A DNA stretch of 64,000 nt, taken from NCBI RefSeq assembly GCF_000702445.1, contig NZ_JNIF01000003.1, positions 1,550,001-1,614,000 of the forward strand, in the 5' to 3' direction. Origin of the DNA: Bryobacter aggregatus MPL3 (GTDB taxonomy: Bacteria; Acidobacteriota; Terriglobia; Bryobacterales; Bryobacteraceae). Below, piece by piece: positions 53,728 to 62,183 of this stretch (position 1 is its first letter; each line of letters begins with the position of its first letter). A model generated the notes under the pieces. It made no database searches and was not told the DNA's origin. It saw only the letters and a program-made list of their open reading frames with translations. Made by a program: the position numbers and the translations under genes.

Positions 53728-54108
53728 ATGACTGTCTATACCGATCTCTATCCACCGCTCAAGGCACTCCTGCCGCTCGGAGTTGCACTCATCGCTCTCG
53801 TCTGCCTGATGAGCCTGCGGCCCCGCGGCATCGAAACGATCCCCGCCTTCTTCCTCGCCTGGCTCCTTGGCATCGTAGCGAGCCTCCCAGCCTTCTACTG
53901 GCTCGGCGACAACGAAGTGACCAATCGCGTGCTGACGCCCTGGTGTATCGGCATGTTGTTTCCCTTGCTGGCCGCCCAACTCACCTGGCTTCTCTTCGCT
54001 CGTGCGGATTTCATCGTCCAGCTCAGTGTTCCAGTACTGGTTGGCTTGCTCACCGCGCCAGCCATGGTTCTGGCAGTGGTGATCCTCTCACTCGCCAATA
54101 GCCGCTAG
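53728..54108 (+). CDS. Small four-helix membrane protein of unknown function
   Basis: Protein of 126 residues with four hydrophobic helices (about 12-27, 36-53, 66-85 and 95-120) and short polar loops. No conserved motif was recognised. The ATG at 53728 was chosen because the upstream part of the frame (33 codons) is polar and irregular. Probably an inner-membrane protein. Neighbours give no hint of function. Confidence 0.65.
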   Translation: MTVYTDLYPPLKALLPLGVALIALVCLMSLRPRGIETIPAFFLAWLLGIVASLPAFYWLGDNEVTNRVLTPWCIGMLFPLLAAQLTWLLFARADFIVQLSVPVLVGLLTAPAMVLAVVILSLANSR

Positions 54109-54168
54109 TTCCAGACAGATTCCTGTCGCTCTTCGCCTTCGGGAACTTCCTCCCTCTGGGAAATTGCG

Positions 54169-54273
54169 ATGCGCATCGATTGGCTTAGGAAAGGTCCTGT
54201 TTTCGGGCCAGCGTTGCTGTTGGCGTCAGGGTCGGCGCAATCTTTGTCGGCTGCGCGCTTCGCTTTGATATGA
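54169..54273 (+). CDS. Possible 34-residue upstream peptide
   Basis: Short frame from an ATG with GGGA nearby, ending in an ATGA shared with the first Met of the oxidoreductase gene. The middle is hydrophobic (GPVFGPALLLASGSAQS). It could be a leader peptide, or chance. Confidence 0.2.
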   Translation: MRIDWLRKGPVFGPALLLASGSAQSLSAARFALI

Positions 54274-55628
54274 TTCGCCCGATGTCCATGACCAGACGAA
54301 GTTTTGCCGCAGCGATGTCGGCTGCAGCCTATTCGCGTATTCTCGGCGCCAACGATCGGGTGCAAGTCGGTTTTATCGGCTACGGCTTGATCGGCGCGCA
54401 ACACGTTTTCGACTTTAAGAATCAACGCGACGCAGATCTCGCCGCGGTCAGCGAAACCTACCAGCCCCGTATGGAGCAGGGCATCCAGGCCTGCGGCGGC
54501 AAGGCCAAAGGTTACAAAGACTTCCGCCGTCTGCTCGACGACAAGGATCTGCAGGCTGTCGTGGTCTCGACGCCCGATCACTGGCACGCGATGATGACGA
54601 TCATGGCCTGCGCCGCCGGCAAGGACGTCTATGTCGAAAAGCCGATGACGCTCTTCATCAAGGAAGGGCGCTGGATGATCAACGCAGCGCGCAAGCATAA
54701 GCGCGTCGTGCAGGTGGGTACCCAGCAACGCAGCGGTCTCCACTACCAGGAGGCCAAGAAGCTGATCGCCGATGGCGCGATCGGCAAGGTGCATAGCGTC
54801 CGCATGGCGAGCTTCCGCAACATCATGCCCGGCTTTGGCAAGCCCACCGCCGACCAGGTGCCGAGCGAGCTTGATTACGAAATGTGGTGCGGTCCCGCGC
54901 CCCGCCGGCAGTACAGTCCGCACCGCGCTCTCTATCATTTCCGCTGGTTCTGGGACTATTCCGGCGGCCAGATGACAAATCTTGGCGCGCACCAGATCGA
55001 CATTCTGCAGTGGTATCTCGGCTATCAAGGCCCACAAGCCGTCTATTCCAACGGAGGCCGCTTTGTCATCGAAGACGACGGCGAAACGCCCGACACTCAG
55101 GACGCCGCCTTCACCTACTCGAATAAGCTCACTTCGCTGTGGAGCCATCGCGAGGGCAGCCAGGGCGATGCGGCAGGCAGCGGCCTCGAGTTCTACGGCA
55201 CCAAGGGCAGCTTGAAAATTGGCCGAGCCGGCTACGAGATTATCGGCGACGACAAGAAGCCTCCTGAAAACGCGATCCCCAGCTTCCAGGGTCATCCCAC
55301 GGGCGGCGCCGTGCGTACCCAGACCAAGCCCGAAAAGTGGATTGAAGCGAAGTCCGCCAAAGGCTCCAGCCCGCAGCAGTTCGACTCGCATGTGCGTAAT
55401 TTCCTCGACTGCATCAAGACACGGCAGCGCACGGTTGCTGACGTGGAAGATGGTCATTACACGGCCATCCCCTGCCACCTTGCCAACCTCTCGCTGCGTC
55501 TCGGGCGCGCCCTGCGCTGGGATGGCGACAAGGAAGAAATCATTGGCGATCGTGAGGCCAACGCAATGCTTGAACGGCCCTATCGCGAACCTTGGGCCAA
55601 GATGCTGAAGAGCATGAACCTCGCATGA
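54270..55628 (+). CDS. Tat-exported Gfo/Idh/MocA-family oxidoreductase
   Basis: NAD(P)-dependent sugar or cyclitol dehydrogenase of 452 residues. A Tat signal (MTRRSFAAAMSAAAYSRIL) follows a few extra residues; starts at 54282 and 54288 are also possible. Rossmann motif GFIGYGLIGAQH, the family EKP motif at 123-125 (VEKPMTL) and the C-terminal alpha/beta domain with NLGAHQIDILQWYLG are clear. Many Acidobacteriota and Planctomycetota export such proteins. The next gene, a TIM-barrel isomerase, overlaps it by ATGA, so both probably act on the same sugar. Confidence 0.92.
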   Translation: MIRPMSMTRRSFAAAMSAAAYSRILGANDRVQVGFIGYGLIGAQHVFDFKNQRDADLAAVSETYQPRMEQGIQACGGKAKGYKDFRRLLDDKDLQAVVVSTPDHWHAMMTIMACAAGKDVYVEKPMTLFIKEGRWMINAARKHKRVVQVGTQQRSGLHYQEAKKLIADGAIGKVHSVRMASFRNIMPGFGKPTADQVPSELDYEMWCGPAPRRQYSPHRALYHFRWFWDYSGGQMTNLGAHQIDILQWYLGYQGPQAVYSNGGRFVIEDDGETPDTQDAAFTYSNKLTSLWSHREGSQGDAAGSGLEFYGTKGSLKIGRAGYEIIGDDKKPPENAIPSFQGHPTGGAVRTQTKPEKWIEAKSAKGSSPQQFDSHVRNFLDCIKTRQRTVADVEDGHYTAIPCHLANLSLRLGRALRWDGDKEEIIGDREANAMLERPYREPWAKMLKSMNLA

Positions 55629-56584
55629 TGCCGCCCAAGTCCTCCCTGGGCGTCGCCAGCACCAGCTTTCTCACCGCCCTGCGCCCCACCGACCCGCTCG
55701 CCTTTCTTGAACTCTGCCACGGCATGGGCGCCGGTGGCATCCAGATGGGCTTGTTTCAGTTGGACGCCGCCGGGCAGAAGACACTGCGCGATCGCGCCGG
55801 CGAGTACGGCATGTTCCTCGAGACCATGGTGCCGGTCTTCAATGCCGATCCTGATCTCTTTCGCGCGCAGGTGCGCGCCTCAAAGGCGGTGGGCGCAACT
55901 GTCATCCGCACAGGCTGCCTGAGCGGACGCCGCTATGAGACTTTTGCCACTCTCGCCGCGTGGCAGAACTTTGTCGCCACCAGCCGGAAAAGCATCCAGA
56001 TGGCGATCCCGATTCTCGAGCAGGAGAAGATGACTCTCGCTCTCGAGAATCACAAGGATTGGACCCGCGAGGAATTTCTCAGTCTGCTCCGGGACTACCG
56101 CAGCGAGTCTCTCGGCGTCTGCATCGACACCGGAAACAACATCTCCTTACTCGACGATCCTTACCAGATCATCGAAGCGCTCGCCCCTTACGCCACCTCC
56201 ACGCACATCAAGGACATGGCCTGGGCCGAGACGCCCGAAGGCTTCGAGATGGCGGAAGTGCCGCTCGGCCAGGGTTCTCTCGATCTCAAACGCATCCTCG
56301 CCACCATCCGGAAGGCCCGTCCCAACGTGCGTCTGTTGCTCGAGACCATCACCCGCGACCCGCTGCAGGTGCCCTGCCTCACACCGAAGTACTGGACCAC
56401 CTTTGGGGACCGCAAAGCAGTGGATCTCGCCACGACGCTGGCCATGGTGCGCACCCAGAAAGCACCCTTTCCCATGGCCCGCACCTCAGGGCTCAGCAAG
56501 GCCCGGGTGCTCCAGATGGAAGAGGACGCCGTCCGGGTCTCACTCGACTACGCGCGAAGCAACCTGGGGCTAAGGCTACAATAG
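55625..56584 (+). CDS. Sugar phosphate isomerase/epimerase (TIM barrel), no export signal
   Basis: Xylose-isomerase-like barrel of 319 residues. Ligand set: Glu in LALENHKDW, Asp in VCIDTGNN, His in STHIKDMA and Glu in LLLETITRD. It begins with ATGATG in an ATGA overlap with the oxidoreductase stop; 11 further in-frame codons upstream are ignored. Unlike the other three barrel proteins of the window it lacks a Tat signal. It may carry out the step after the oxidoreductase; the substrate is unknown. Confidence 0.88.
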   Translation: MMPPKSSLGVASTSFLTALRPTDPLAFLELCHGMGAGGIQMGLFQLDAAGQKTLRDRAGEYGMFLETMVPVFNADPDLFRAQVRASKAVGATVIRTGCLSGRRYETFATLAAWQNFVATSRKSIQMAIPILEQEKMTLALENHKDWTREEFLSLLRDYRSESLGVCIDTGNNISLLDDPYQIIEALAPYATSTHIKDMAWAETPEGFEMAEVPLGQGSLDLKRILATIRKARPNVRLLLETITRDPLQVPCLTPKYWTTFGDRKAVDLATTLAMVRTQKAPFPMARTSGLSKARVLQMEEDAVRVSLDYARSNLGLRLQ

Positions 56585-56600
56585 TTGTTTACCCAACCGC

Positions 56601-57092
56601 GTGTTCACAGCAATCTATCCGGGTTCTTTTGACCCAATTACCAACGGTCACCTGGATGTCATTGGCCGTGCCTCCCGCCTGGCCGACCGTCTGGTGGTGG
56701 GCGTCCTGCTCAATTCGAACAAGAATCCGATGTACCCGATCGAAGAAAGAGTGGAGATGACGCGCGAAGCCGTCAAGTCCTACCCGAATATCGAGGTCAC
56801 TCACTTTGACGGATTGCTGGTGGAGTTTGCAGAACGCGAGGGTGCCCGCATCATCGTCCGGGGCATCCGCGCCATCTCTGACTACGAATTTGAACTCCAG
56901 ATGGCGTTGATGAACCGGCGCTTGAAGCCGGATCTGGAAACCGTATTTCTGATGGCAGGCGAGCAGTACTCATTTGTCAGCTCGCGCATCATCAAGGAAG
57001 TCGCCCGCTTGGGCGGAGATATTGGCGGCATGGTGCCGCCGCATGTTGAGGCCTTGTTGAAGGCCCGTTTTGAAAAGGAGCTAACGAAGTAA
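56601..57092 (+). CDS. coaD: Phosphopantetheine adenylyltransferase
   Basis: Makes dephospho-CoA from 4'-phosphopantetheine and ATP, the penultimate step of CoA synthesis. It has 163 residues from a GTG start, which gives the canonical N-terminus MFTAIYPGSFDPITNGHLDV with the nucleotidyl-transferase TxGH at 14-17. FVSSRIIKEVARLGG corresponds to the conserved ISSS-type block. It lies 16 bp after the isomerase gene and 5 bp before the aminotransferase gene. Confidence 0.97.
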   Translation: MFTAIYPGSFDPITNGHLDVIGRASRLADRLVVGVLLNSNKNPMYPIEERVEMTREAVKSYPNIEVTHFDGLLVEFAEREGARIIVRGIRAISDYEFELQMALMNRRLKPDLETVFLMAGEQYSFVSSRIIKEVARLGGDIGGMVPPHVEALLKARFEKELTK

Positions 57093-57097
57093 ATCGA

Positions 57098-58291
57098 ATG
57101 CCTGTTGCGCCGCCGACCGAACTAGCCGAAAGAATCTCGCGAATCAGCGTGAGCGCCACCATGAAGGTGGCCGCCGATGCGGACCGTCTCCGCCGCGAGG
57201 GTCATGATGTCGTGGATTTCAGCGTGGGAGAGCCCGACTTCCCCACGCCCGCCAATGTAAAACAGGCGGCCATTGACGCGATCAATCACAACTTCACCAA
57301 GTACACTCCGGCGGGCGGCACTGCCGACCTGAAGGCCGCAATCTGCAATCGCCACAAGACCGACTACGGTACGGACTACTCGCCCGCCGAGTGCGCCGTC
57401 ACCGTGGGTGGCAAGTACGCCATCTTTGCCGTGATCCAGGCCCTGATCAATGAAGGCGATGAAGTCATCATCCCGGTGCCTTATTGGGTGAGCTTTGCCG
57501 ATATCGTGAATTACGCCGGTGGCAAGTCCGTCTTCGTTGAATCCTCCGAAGAACAGGGCTTTGCGGTCACTGCCGAGGCGATCGAGGCGGCCATCACGCC
57601 GCGCACCAAGGCGATCATCATCAACTCGCCGTCCAACCCGAGCGGTGCGGTGATCCCTACGCCCGAGTTGAAGAAGATCTTCGAACTCGCCAAGAGCCGT
57701 GGCATCTGGGTGCTCGCCGACGAGTGCTACTGCCGCTTCCTTTATGAAGGCGAGCCCTTCAGCCTGGCCTCGCTGCCAGGCGCAAAAGAAACGGTAATCG
57801 TCATGGGCTCCTTGTCCAAGACTTACGCGATGACCGGCTGGCGCGTCGGCTTCCTGCTCGCTCCGAAGTTTGTCATCGACGCCTGCGGCAAGCTGCTGAC
57901 CCACTCAACGTCCAACCCGAATTCGATTGCCCAGAAGGCTGCTGTTGAAGCACTGAGCGGTTCGCAGGAATCGATCACGATCATGCTGGCCGAATTCCGC
58001 AAGCGCCGTGACTATGCGCTCGAGCGCCTGCGTGCGATCCCGGGCTTTAGCTGCCGCACGCCGCAGGGCGCCTTCTACGCGTATCCGAACATCAGTGGTG
58101 TCTTCGGCAAGGGCGGCATCCACACGCCGATGGAATTCTCCTCGAAGCTGCTTGCAGAAGCGCTCGTCACCGTAGTACCGGGCGAAGCCTTCGGCAGCAA
58201 CAACCACTTCCGCCTCTCTTACGCAACCTCGATGGAAGACCTCAAAAAGGGGCTCGACCGCATCGAAGAGTTCGTCAAGAAACTCGCATGA
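57098..58291 (+). CDS. aspC: Class I aminotransferase (aspartate aminotransferase, subgroup Ib type)
   Basis: PLP enzyme of 397 residues. The Schiff-base lysine is K241 in MGSLSKTYAMTGWRVGF. NSPSNPSGAV (NPSNPTG-type) and the later FRLSYATS, holding the carboxylate-binding Arg, are present. It is closest to the aspartate/prephenate aminotransferases of the Ib group. Exact substrate range cannot be told from sequence. The start ATG follows coaD by 5 bp, and its stop overlaps the isomerase start (ATGA). Confidence 0.94.
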   Translation: MPVAPPTELAERISRISVSATMKVAADADRLRREGHDVVDFSVGEPDFPTPANVKQAAIDAINHNFTKYTPAGGTADLKAAICNRHKTDYGTDYSPAECAVTVGGKYAIFAVIQALINEGDEVIIPVPYWVSFADIVNYAGGKSVFVESSEEQGFAVTAEAIEAAITPRTKAIIINSPSNPSGAVIPTPELKKIFELAKSRGIWVLADECYCRFLYEGEPFSLASLPGAKETVIVMGSLSKTYAMTGWRVGFLLAPKFVIDACGKLLTHSTSNPNSIAQKAAVEALSGSQESITIMLAEFRKRRDYALERLRAIPGFSCRTPQGAFYAYPNISGVFGKGGIHTPMEFSSKLLAEALVTVVPGEAFGSNNHFRLSYATSMEDLKKGLDRIEEFVKKLA

Positions 58292-59067
58292 TCATCGGGC
58301 CCGGCGCACGCCGCCTGAAGGCCACGCAATACGAGAAAATCTGGGGGACAACGGACTTGTCCCCCATTTTCAGCTCTGCCGGCAAGAAGATCGGCGAAGT
58401 TTGGTTTGAGGATGAAGAGCGGCTGCCGCTGCTCTTCAAGTTCCTGTTCACCTCAGAGCGCTTGTCCATCCAGGTGCACCCTGATGATGAGTACGGCGCA
58501 AAGCATGAGAACTCGCTCGGCAAGACCGAGATGTGGCATGTGCTACGGGCAGACCCGCAAGGCGAGATCGGTCTCGGCTTTAACAAAAGCTATACGGCTG
58601 CTGAAGTGGAAGCAGGCGCGCGCAATGGCGCCATTGAAGACATGATGGCCTGGCGGCATGTGCAGGCCGGCGAAACTTACTTTGTGCCTGCCGGTGAGGT
58701 CCATGCGATTGGCGGCGGTGTCGCCATCTGTGAGATCCAGCAGAATTCCGATGTCACCTATCGCCTCTATGACTATGGGCGGCCGCGCGAATTGCATCTC
58801 GAACATGGCATGGCCGTCAGCCGCCTGGGCCCCTACGATGGCTTGCAAAGCGGCGTGGTGGAGTGCCCGTACTTTCGCACCGAAAAGTTGCGTCTCGATG
58901 CCGCGCTGTCTCTCAGTGGGCCGAACACGGTGGTGATCTTCCTCGAGGGTAAGGGCAAAATCGCCGGAGAAGCCTACGAGAGGGGCGAAGCCTGGAGGCT
59001 GCTGCGCAACGTCACCATCGAGCCCGCAAAGCTCACCACCCTTCTTTACGTCACCTGGCCAGGCTGA
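58288..59067 (+). CDS. manA: Mannose-6-phosphate isomerase, class I (short form)
   Basis: Zinc-dependent cupin isomerase of 259 residues linking fructose-6-phosphate and mannose-6-phosphate. Zinc ligands by family pattern: Q62 and H64 in SIQVHPDDEY, E81 in GKTEMWHVL, and H139 in PAGEVHAIGGG. The short form lacks the C-terminal lobe of E. coli ManA. It overlaps the aminotransferase gene by ATGA and precedes a glycosyltransferase by 4 bp, which suggests mannose supply for a glycan. Confidence 0.92.
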   Translation: MIIGPGARRLKATQYEKIWGTTDLSPIFSSAGKKIGEVWFEDEERLPLLFKFLFTSERLSIQVHPDDEYGAKHENSLGKTEMWHVLRADPQGEIGLGFNKSYTAAEVEAGARNGAIEDMMAWRHVQAGETYFVPAGEVHAIGGGVAICEIQQNSDVTYRLYDYGRPRELHLEHGMAVSRLGPYDGLQSGVVECPYFRTEKLRLDAALSLSGPNTVVIFLEGKGKIAGEAYERGEAWRLLRNVTIEPAKLTTLLYVTWPG

Positions 59068-59071
59068 TGCG

Positions 59072-60220
59072 ATGCGCGTGATTTACACGGCCGCGCATGC
59101 AGGCGCCTCGACAGCGGTGCCGATTGGAGGCGGGGGCGCCATTGCGAGCATGCTGGCCGCCGAATGGGCGATCACCCAGCCCTTTGAGCTGGTGGTGATC
59201 CGGCCCGATGAGGATGCCAATGAAGTGGTGACCTACTCTGAGCGCGAGTACGCCGCCTTCTGCCACCGCTTTCGCCGCTATGCGACGCATCGCATTCTGA
59301 GTGAAGACCCGAAGCAATGCGTCGTGCTGGTGAACGACATCAGCGAAGGCCCGGACTTCGATTTGCTCGCCCGCCACGGCTATCGCATCTACACGATCTG
59401 GCATGTCGATGTTGTCGCCTATGTCGCGCGCATGTATCTGCGGGACTGGATTTCGCCGTCCACGCTCGTGCGCCTGGTGAGGCCGGTGGAGAAGCTACTG
59501 CCCGCCATCGCAAAGCTGGTCTTTCACCAGCAGCGCAGTTGCGTCGAGAAGAGCGCAGGCCACATCGTCATGACCGAGGCGATGAAGCAGATGATTCTCA
59601 ATTGCTATCCGTCCACACCGCCAGAGAAGATCCATGTCGTGCCGTGGGGTGCTCCTCCGCGTGTACTGACCGGCAAGCCGAGAGAACTGGCCAAACCAGT
59701 GCTGCTGACCTTGAGCCGCATCTCGCCAGAGAAAGGCCTCGACCGCCTGCTCCAGATGCTGTCGCGATGGCGAGGCCGCGCAACGCTGCTTTTGTGCGGC
59801 GGCGCGGCTTACATGGAAGGAAAACGCTATCTCGCTTCGTTGCGCGCAATTGCCAGCGGGATGGAACGGGTGAAGGTGGAGTTTGCAGGCCATCTCTCCG
59901 GGCAAGCGAAGGCGGATGCCTTCGCCAGTGCCGACCTCTATTTGTTCCCCTCGGTCTTTGAAAGCTATGGCCTCACTTTGATGGAGGCGCTGTCGCATGG
60001 AGTTCCGGTCATTGCCTTCGATCATGACGGCGCACGCGCGATTGTGCAGCCGGACTTCGGCATTCTGGTTCGGAATGAACAGGAGCTGCATGTGGCTCTC
60101 GACACACTCCTCGGCGATCCGGAACGCCGCGCCGCAATGAGCGCCGCCGCGAAAGCCTATGCGAATGCCCGGCCCTTCGCAAAATCTGCTCATCGGGTCG
60201 CGCGGCTGCTGCAATCGTAA
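59072..60220 (+). CDS. GT4-family glycosyltransferase
   Basis: GT-B-fold retaining glycosyltransferase of 382 residues. The donor-binding C-terminal domain has LSRISPEKGLDRLLQML and the EX7E-type motif with E297 in FPSVFESYGLTLMEALSHG. The N-terminal domain starts MRVIYTAAHAGASTAV with a Gly-rich loop (PIGGGGAI). No membrane segment. The acceptor is unknown; together with manA it may build a mannose-containing glycan. Confidence 0.92.
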   Translation: MRVIYTAAHAGASTAVPIGGGGAIASMLAAEWAITQPFELVVIRPDEDANEVVTYSEREYAAFCHRFRRYATHRILSEDPKQCVVLVNDISEGPDFDLLARHGYRIYTIWHVDVVAYVARMYLRDWISPSTLVRLVRPVEKLLPAIAKLVFHQQRSCVEKSAGHIVMTEAMKQMILNCYPSTPPEKIHVVPWGAPPRVLTGKPRELAKPVLLTLSRISPEKGLDRLLQMLSRWRGRATLLLCGGAAYMEGKRYLASLRAIASGMERVKVEFAGHLSGQAKADAFASADLYLFPSVFESYGLTLMEALSHGVPVIAFDHDGARAIVQPDFGILVRNEQELHVALDTLLGDPERRAAMSAAAKAYANARPFAKSAHRVARLLQS

Positions 60221-60261
60221 TTGGTTGACGCGGTCTGGCCGCCGTTTGCGCTATCTGAGGT

Positions 60262-61620
60262 ATGAAAATCCTTTGCGGCCTTCTGCTCGGTACCCTGGTG
60301 TGGGCTCAGACGGCAATCCTCCCCAATGAGTATGCAACCAAGGGTGGCTCTACTTACTCGAATTACCCGTTCTCCGGTTATCCCTCCACCCTGCAATTCA
60401 TCTATGCCGAGAGCCTGGTGCTGGGCGCAGGGATCAAGCCTGGCGATGTGATTACCGGCATGCAGATGCGCATGCGCAGCGGACAAGCGGGCGGACCGCC
60501 ACGCGACTTCACCTACAACAACTGGGATGTCACCCTCTCGAAGAGCACTCGCGCGGTGGGAAATCTCACCAGCTTCATCCCAGGCAACCAGGCCAGCGAC
60601 GCCGTTGCCGTGCGGCGCGGCAAACTGTTCATGCCTGCCAACTCGATGCCGAGTGACAAGCTGGTAAACAACTTTGGCCTCTACATTCCCTTCACTACCG
60701 GCTATCCCTATACGGGCGGCGACCTGTTGCTGCAGATCACGCACGACGTCGGAGATTGGGATGGCAGCCACCAGATCGACTCCGCCAGCGATGCGAGCAC
60801 GATGCAGCATATCGCTGTCCTCCGCTACAACACCGCAAACACAGACCAGAGCTACGGCGACGCTCTGGTTCTCCAGTTGAGCTATACGCGCCAAACCACT
60901 GGGCCGCTGCTCACGGCGACAGGGATCCTGAACGCCGCCTCCTACGGGGCCAACGCCGTTGCGCCCGGCGAGATCGTGACGCTCTATGGCGATCGTCTGG
61001 GCCAGACTGCTGTCGTTTCGGCCAATGTAAATAATGGCCGCTTCCAGACGGTAGCCGGGGGCACGCGCCTGCTCTTTGATGGCGTAGCCGCGCCAATGAT
61101 CTACTCGAGTACAAAGCAGCTCGCCGCGATTGTTCCTTATGCCGTCGCGAGCAAGGCCACCACTTCGATCGTTGCGGAAGTGGATGGCGTCAAGTCAACG
61201 CCAGTCGCCATGCCGGTGGTGAATGCGCTGCCAGGGATCTTTACAGTAGACGCTAGTGGCAAGGGCCAGGCCGCGGTTCTGAATGAAAACGGCACGCTCA
61301 ATGGCGCGGCGAATCCTGCCGCTGTTGGGTCGATCATCGTCATCTATCTGACAGGTGAAGGGCTCACCAATCCGGTTGTTGAGGACGGCCTCATTGCCAG
61401 TGGCCCCAGCTACGCAAAGCCCGTGTTGCCCGTTTCGGTGACGGTTGGCAATCTCGAGGCAGAGGTGCTTTACGCTGGCGCCGCGCCGGCATCGGTGGCG
61501 GGCCTGATGCAGATCAACGCGCGAGTGAGCGCCGCGGCCGCACCGGTTGCCAACTCGCCGTTGCTGGTGCGGATTGGAGACAGGACGAGCCAGGCTGGCG
61601 TTACGGTCGCTCTTCGCTAG
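60262..61620 (+). CDS. Secreted protein with TIGR03437-type C-terminal domain
   Basis: Secreted protein of 452 residues. Signal peptide MKILCGLLLGTLVWAQ. The N-terminal domain (about 20-210) is beta-rich and not recognised; it contains TYSNYPFSGYPSTLQFIYAE and KPGDVITGMQMRMRSG. The C-terminal 240 residues follow the Solibacter-type domain: ILNAASYGANAVAPGEIVTL, ALPGIFTVDASGKGQAAVLN, IIVIYLTGEGLTNP and AGLMQINARV. The same module ends the S53 protease of this window. The function of the module is unknown, probably cell-surface or extracellular. Confidence 0.88.
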   Translation: MKILCGLLLGTLVWAQTAILPNEYATKGGSTYSNYPFSGYPSTLQFIYAESLVLGAGIKPGDVITGMQMRMRSGQAGGPPRDFTYNNWDVTLSKSTRAVGNLTSFIPGNQASDAVAVRRGKLFMPANSMPSDKLVNNFGLYIPFTTGYPYTGGDLLLQITHDVGDWDGSHQIDSASDASTMQHIAVLRYNTANTDQSYGDALVLQLSYTRQTTGPLLTATGILNAASYGANAVAPGEIVTLYGDRLGQTAVVSANVNNGRFQTVAGGTRLLFDGVAAPMIYSSTKQLAAIVPYAVASKATTSIVAEVDGVKSTPVAMPVVNALPGIFTVDASGKGQAAVLNENGTLNGAANPAAVGSIIVIYLTGEGLTNPVVEDGLIASGPSYAKPVLPVSVTVGNLEAEVLYAGAAPASVAGLMQINARVSAAAAPVANSPLLVRIGDRTSQAGVTVALR

Positions 61621-61632
61621 AAGGCCTACCAA

Positions 61633-61668
61633 ACTTGACCCATCGATGATTCCAGCGATGGGTCAAGT
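61633..61668. repeat. Perfect 13-bp inverted repeat (hairpin)
   Basis: ACTTGACCCATCG at 61633-61645 pairs with CGATGGGTCAAGT at 61656-61668 around a 10-nt loop. It lies 12 bp after the TIGR03437 gene stop and 8 bp before the transposase remnant. There is no T-run, so an intrinsic terminator is doubtful; a factor-dependent or bidirectional terminator, or an insertion-related end, are options. Confidence 0.75.
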
Positions 61669-61676
61669 CTGAGGCG

Positions 61677-62019
61677 ATGAGAGGAGTACTGGAGGCGCTT
61701 GCCGAAGATCTTCGAACCCGAGGTGCATTCGATGTCCGGAGGCCTTCATCGACAGAAGCTTTGCTTCCGCAAAAGAAGGGGGCACGGAAAGTGCTACTCC
61801 ACATGAAGTGACTTTGGTGCAGCGAACACTGGCCGAGGCGGATGACTCCGAAAGGCTGGATCGCGAGCTTGCTGCAACCGGAGTCGAGAGAATTGCTCCG
61901 CATCGGCGCAGGATGGCTGGTCTCTCTGCGGCCTCATCATCCGCTACGAATATTCCCTCGATATCTTCACCGGCATGCTTCACCTCGCCTGGAGTTCGAG
62001 TGTGTCCATAGCGATATGA
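61677..62019 (+). pseudogene. IS5-family transposase remnant
   Basis: Three frames carry consecutive pieces of an IS5/ISL2-type DDE transposase. Frame 1 (from 61677): RGVLEALAEDLRTRGAFDV. Frame 2 (from 61739): EAFIDRSFASAKEGG, then SATPHEVTLVQRTLAEAD and GVERIAPHRRRM. Frame 3 (from 61924): LCGLIIRYEYSLDIFTGMLHLA. The order matches intact relatives, which have FIDxSFASAKKGG, SASPHE and the C-terminal RYEYHxENFLGFVHLA. Two stretches are missing (after AKEGG and after HRRRM), so it is deleted internally, frameshifted and dead. Terminal inverted repeats were not identified. Confidence 0.8.
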
Positions 62020-62183
62020 GCCTTACGGCCGTTCCTGCACTACCCGGGGTTCATAGCGGGGACAGCGCTGGCGATCTTCATCGGTGCCCAGAATCTCTCG
62101 CTACGTTGTTCGCAGACCAGATCGTGGGGATCTCTCATTACAAGTGGATGCGCCGAAACTGCGCTCGGTGCAAGAGTTGGCGG

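Larger units (their letters stand above)
61621..62183. other. Gap with an inverted repeat and a decayed transposase
   Basis: 563 bp holding the 13-bp inverted repeat at 61633-61668 and the IS5-type transposase remnant at 61677-62019. The last 160 bp contain no recognised gene. Confidence 0.7.

Noticed and set aside
54105-55478. 457-codon open frame antisense to the oxidoreductase
   Set aside because: Shadow of the Gfo/Idh/MocA gene, which has clear motifs.
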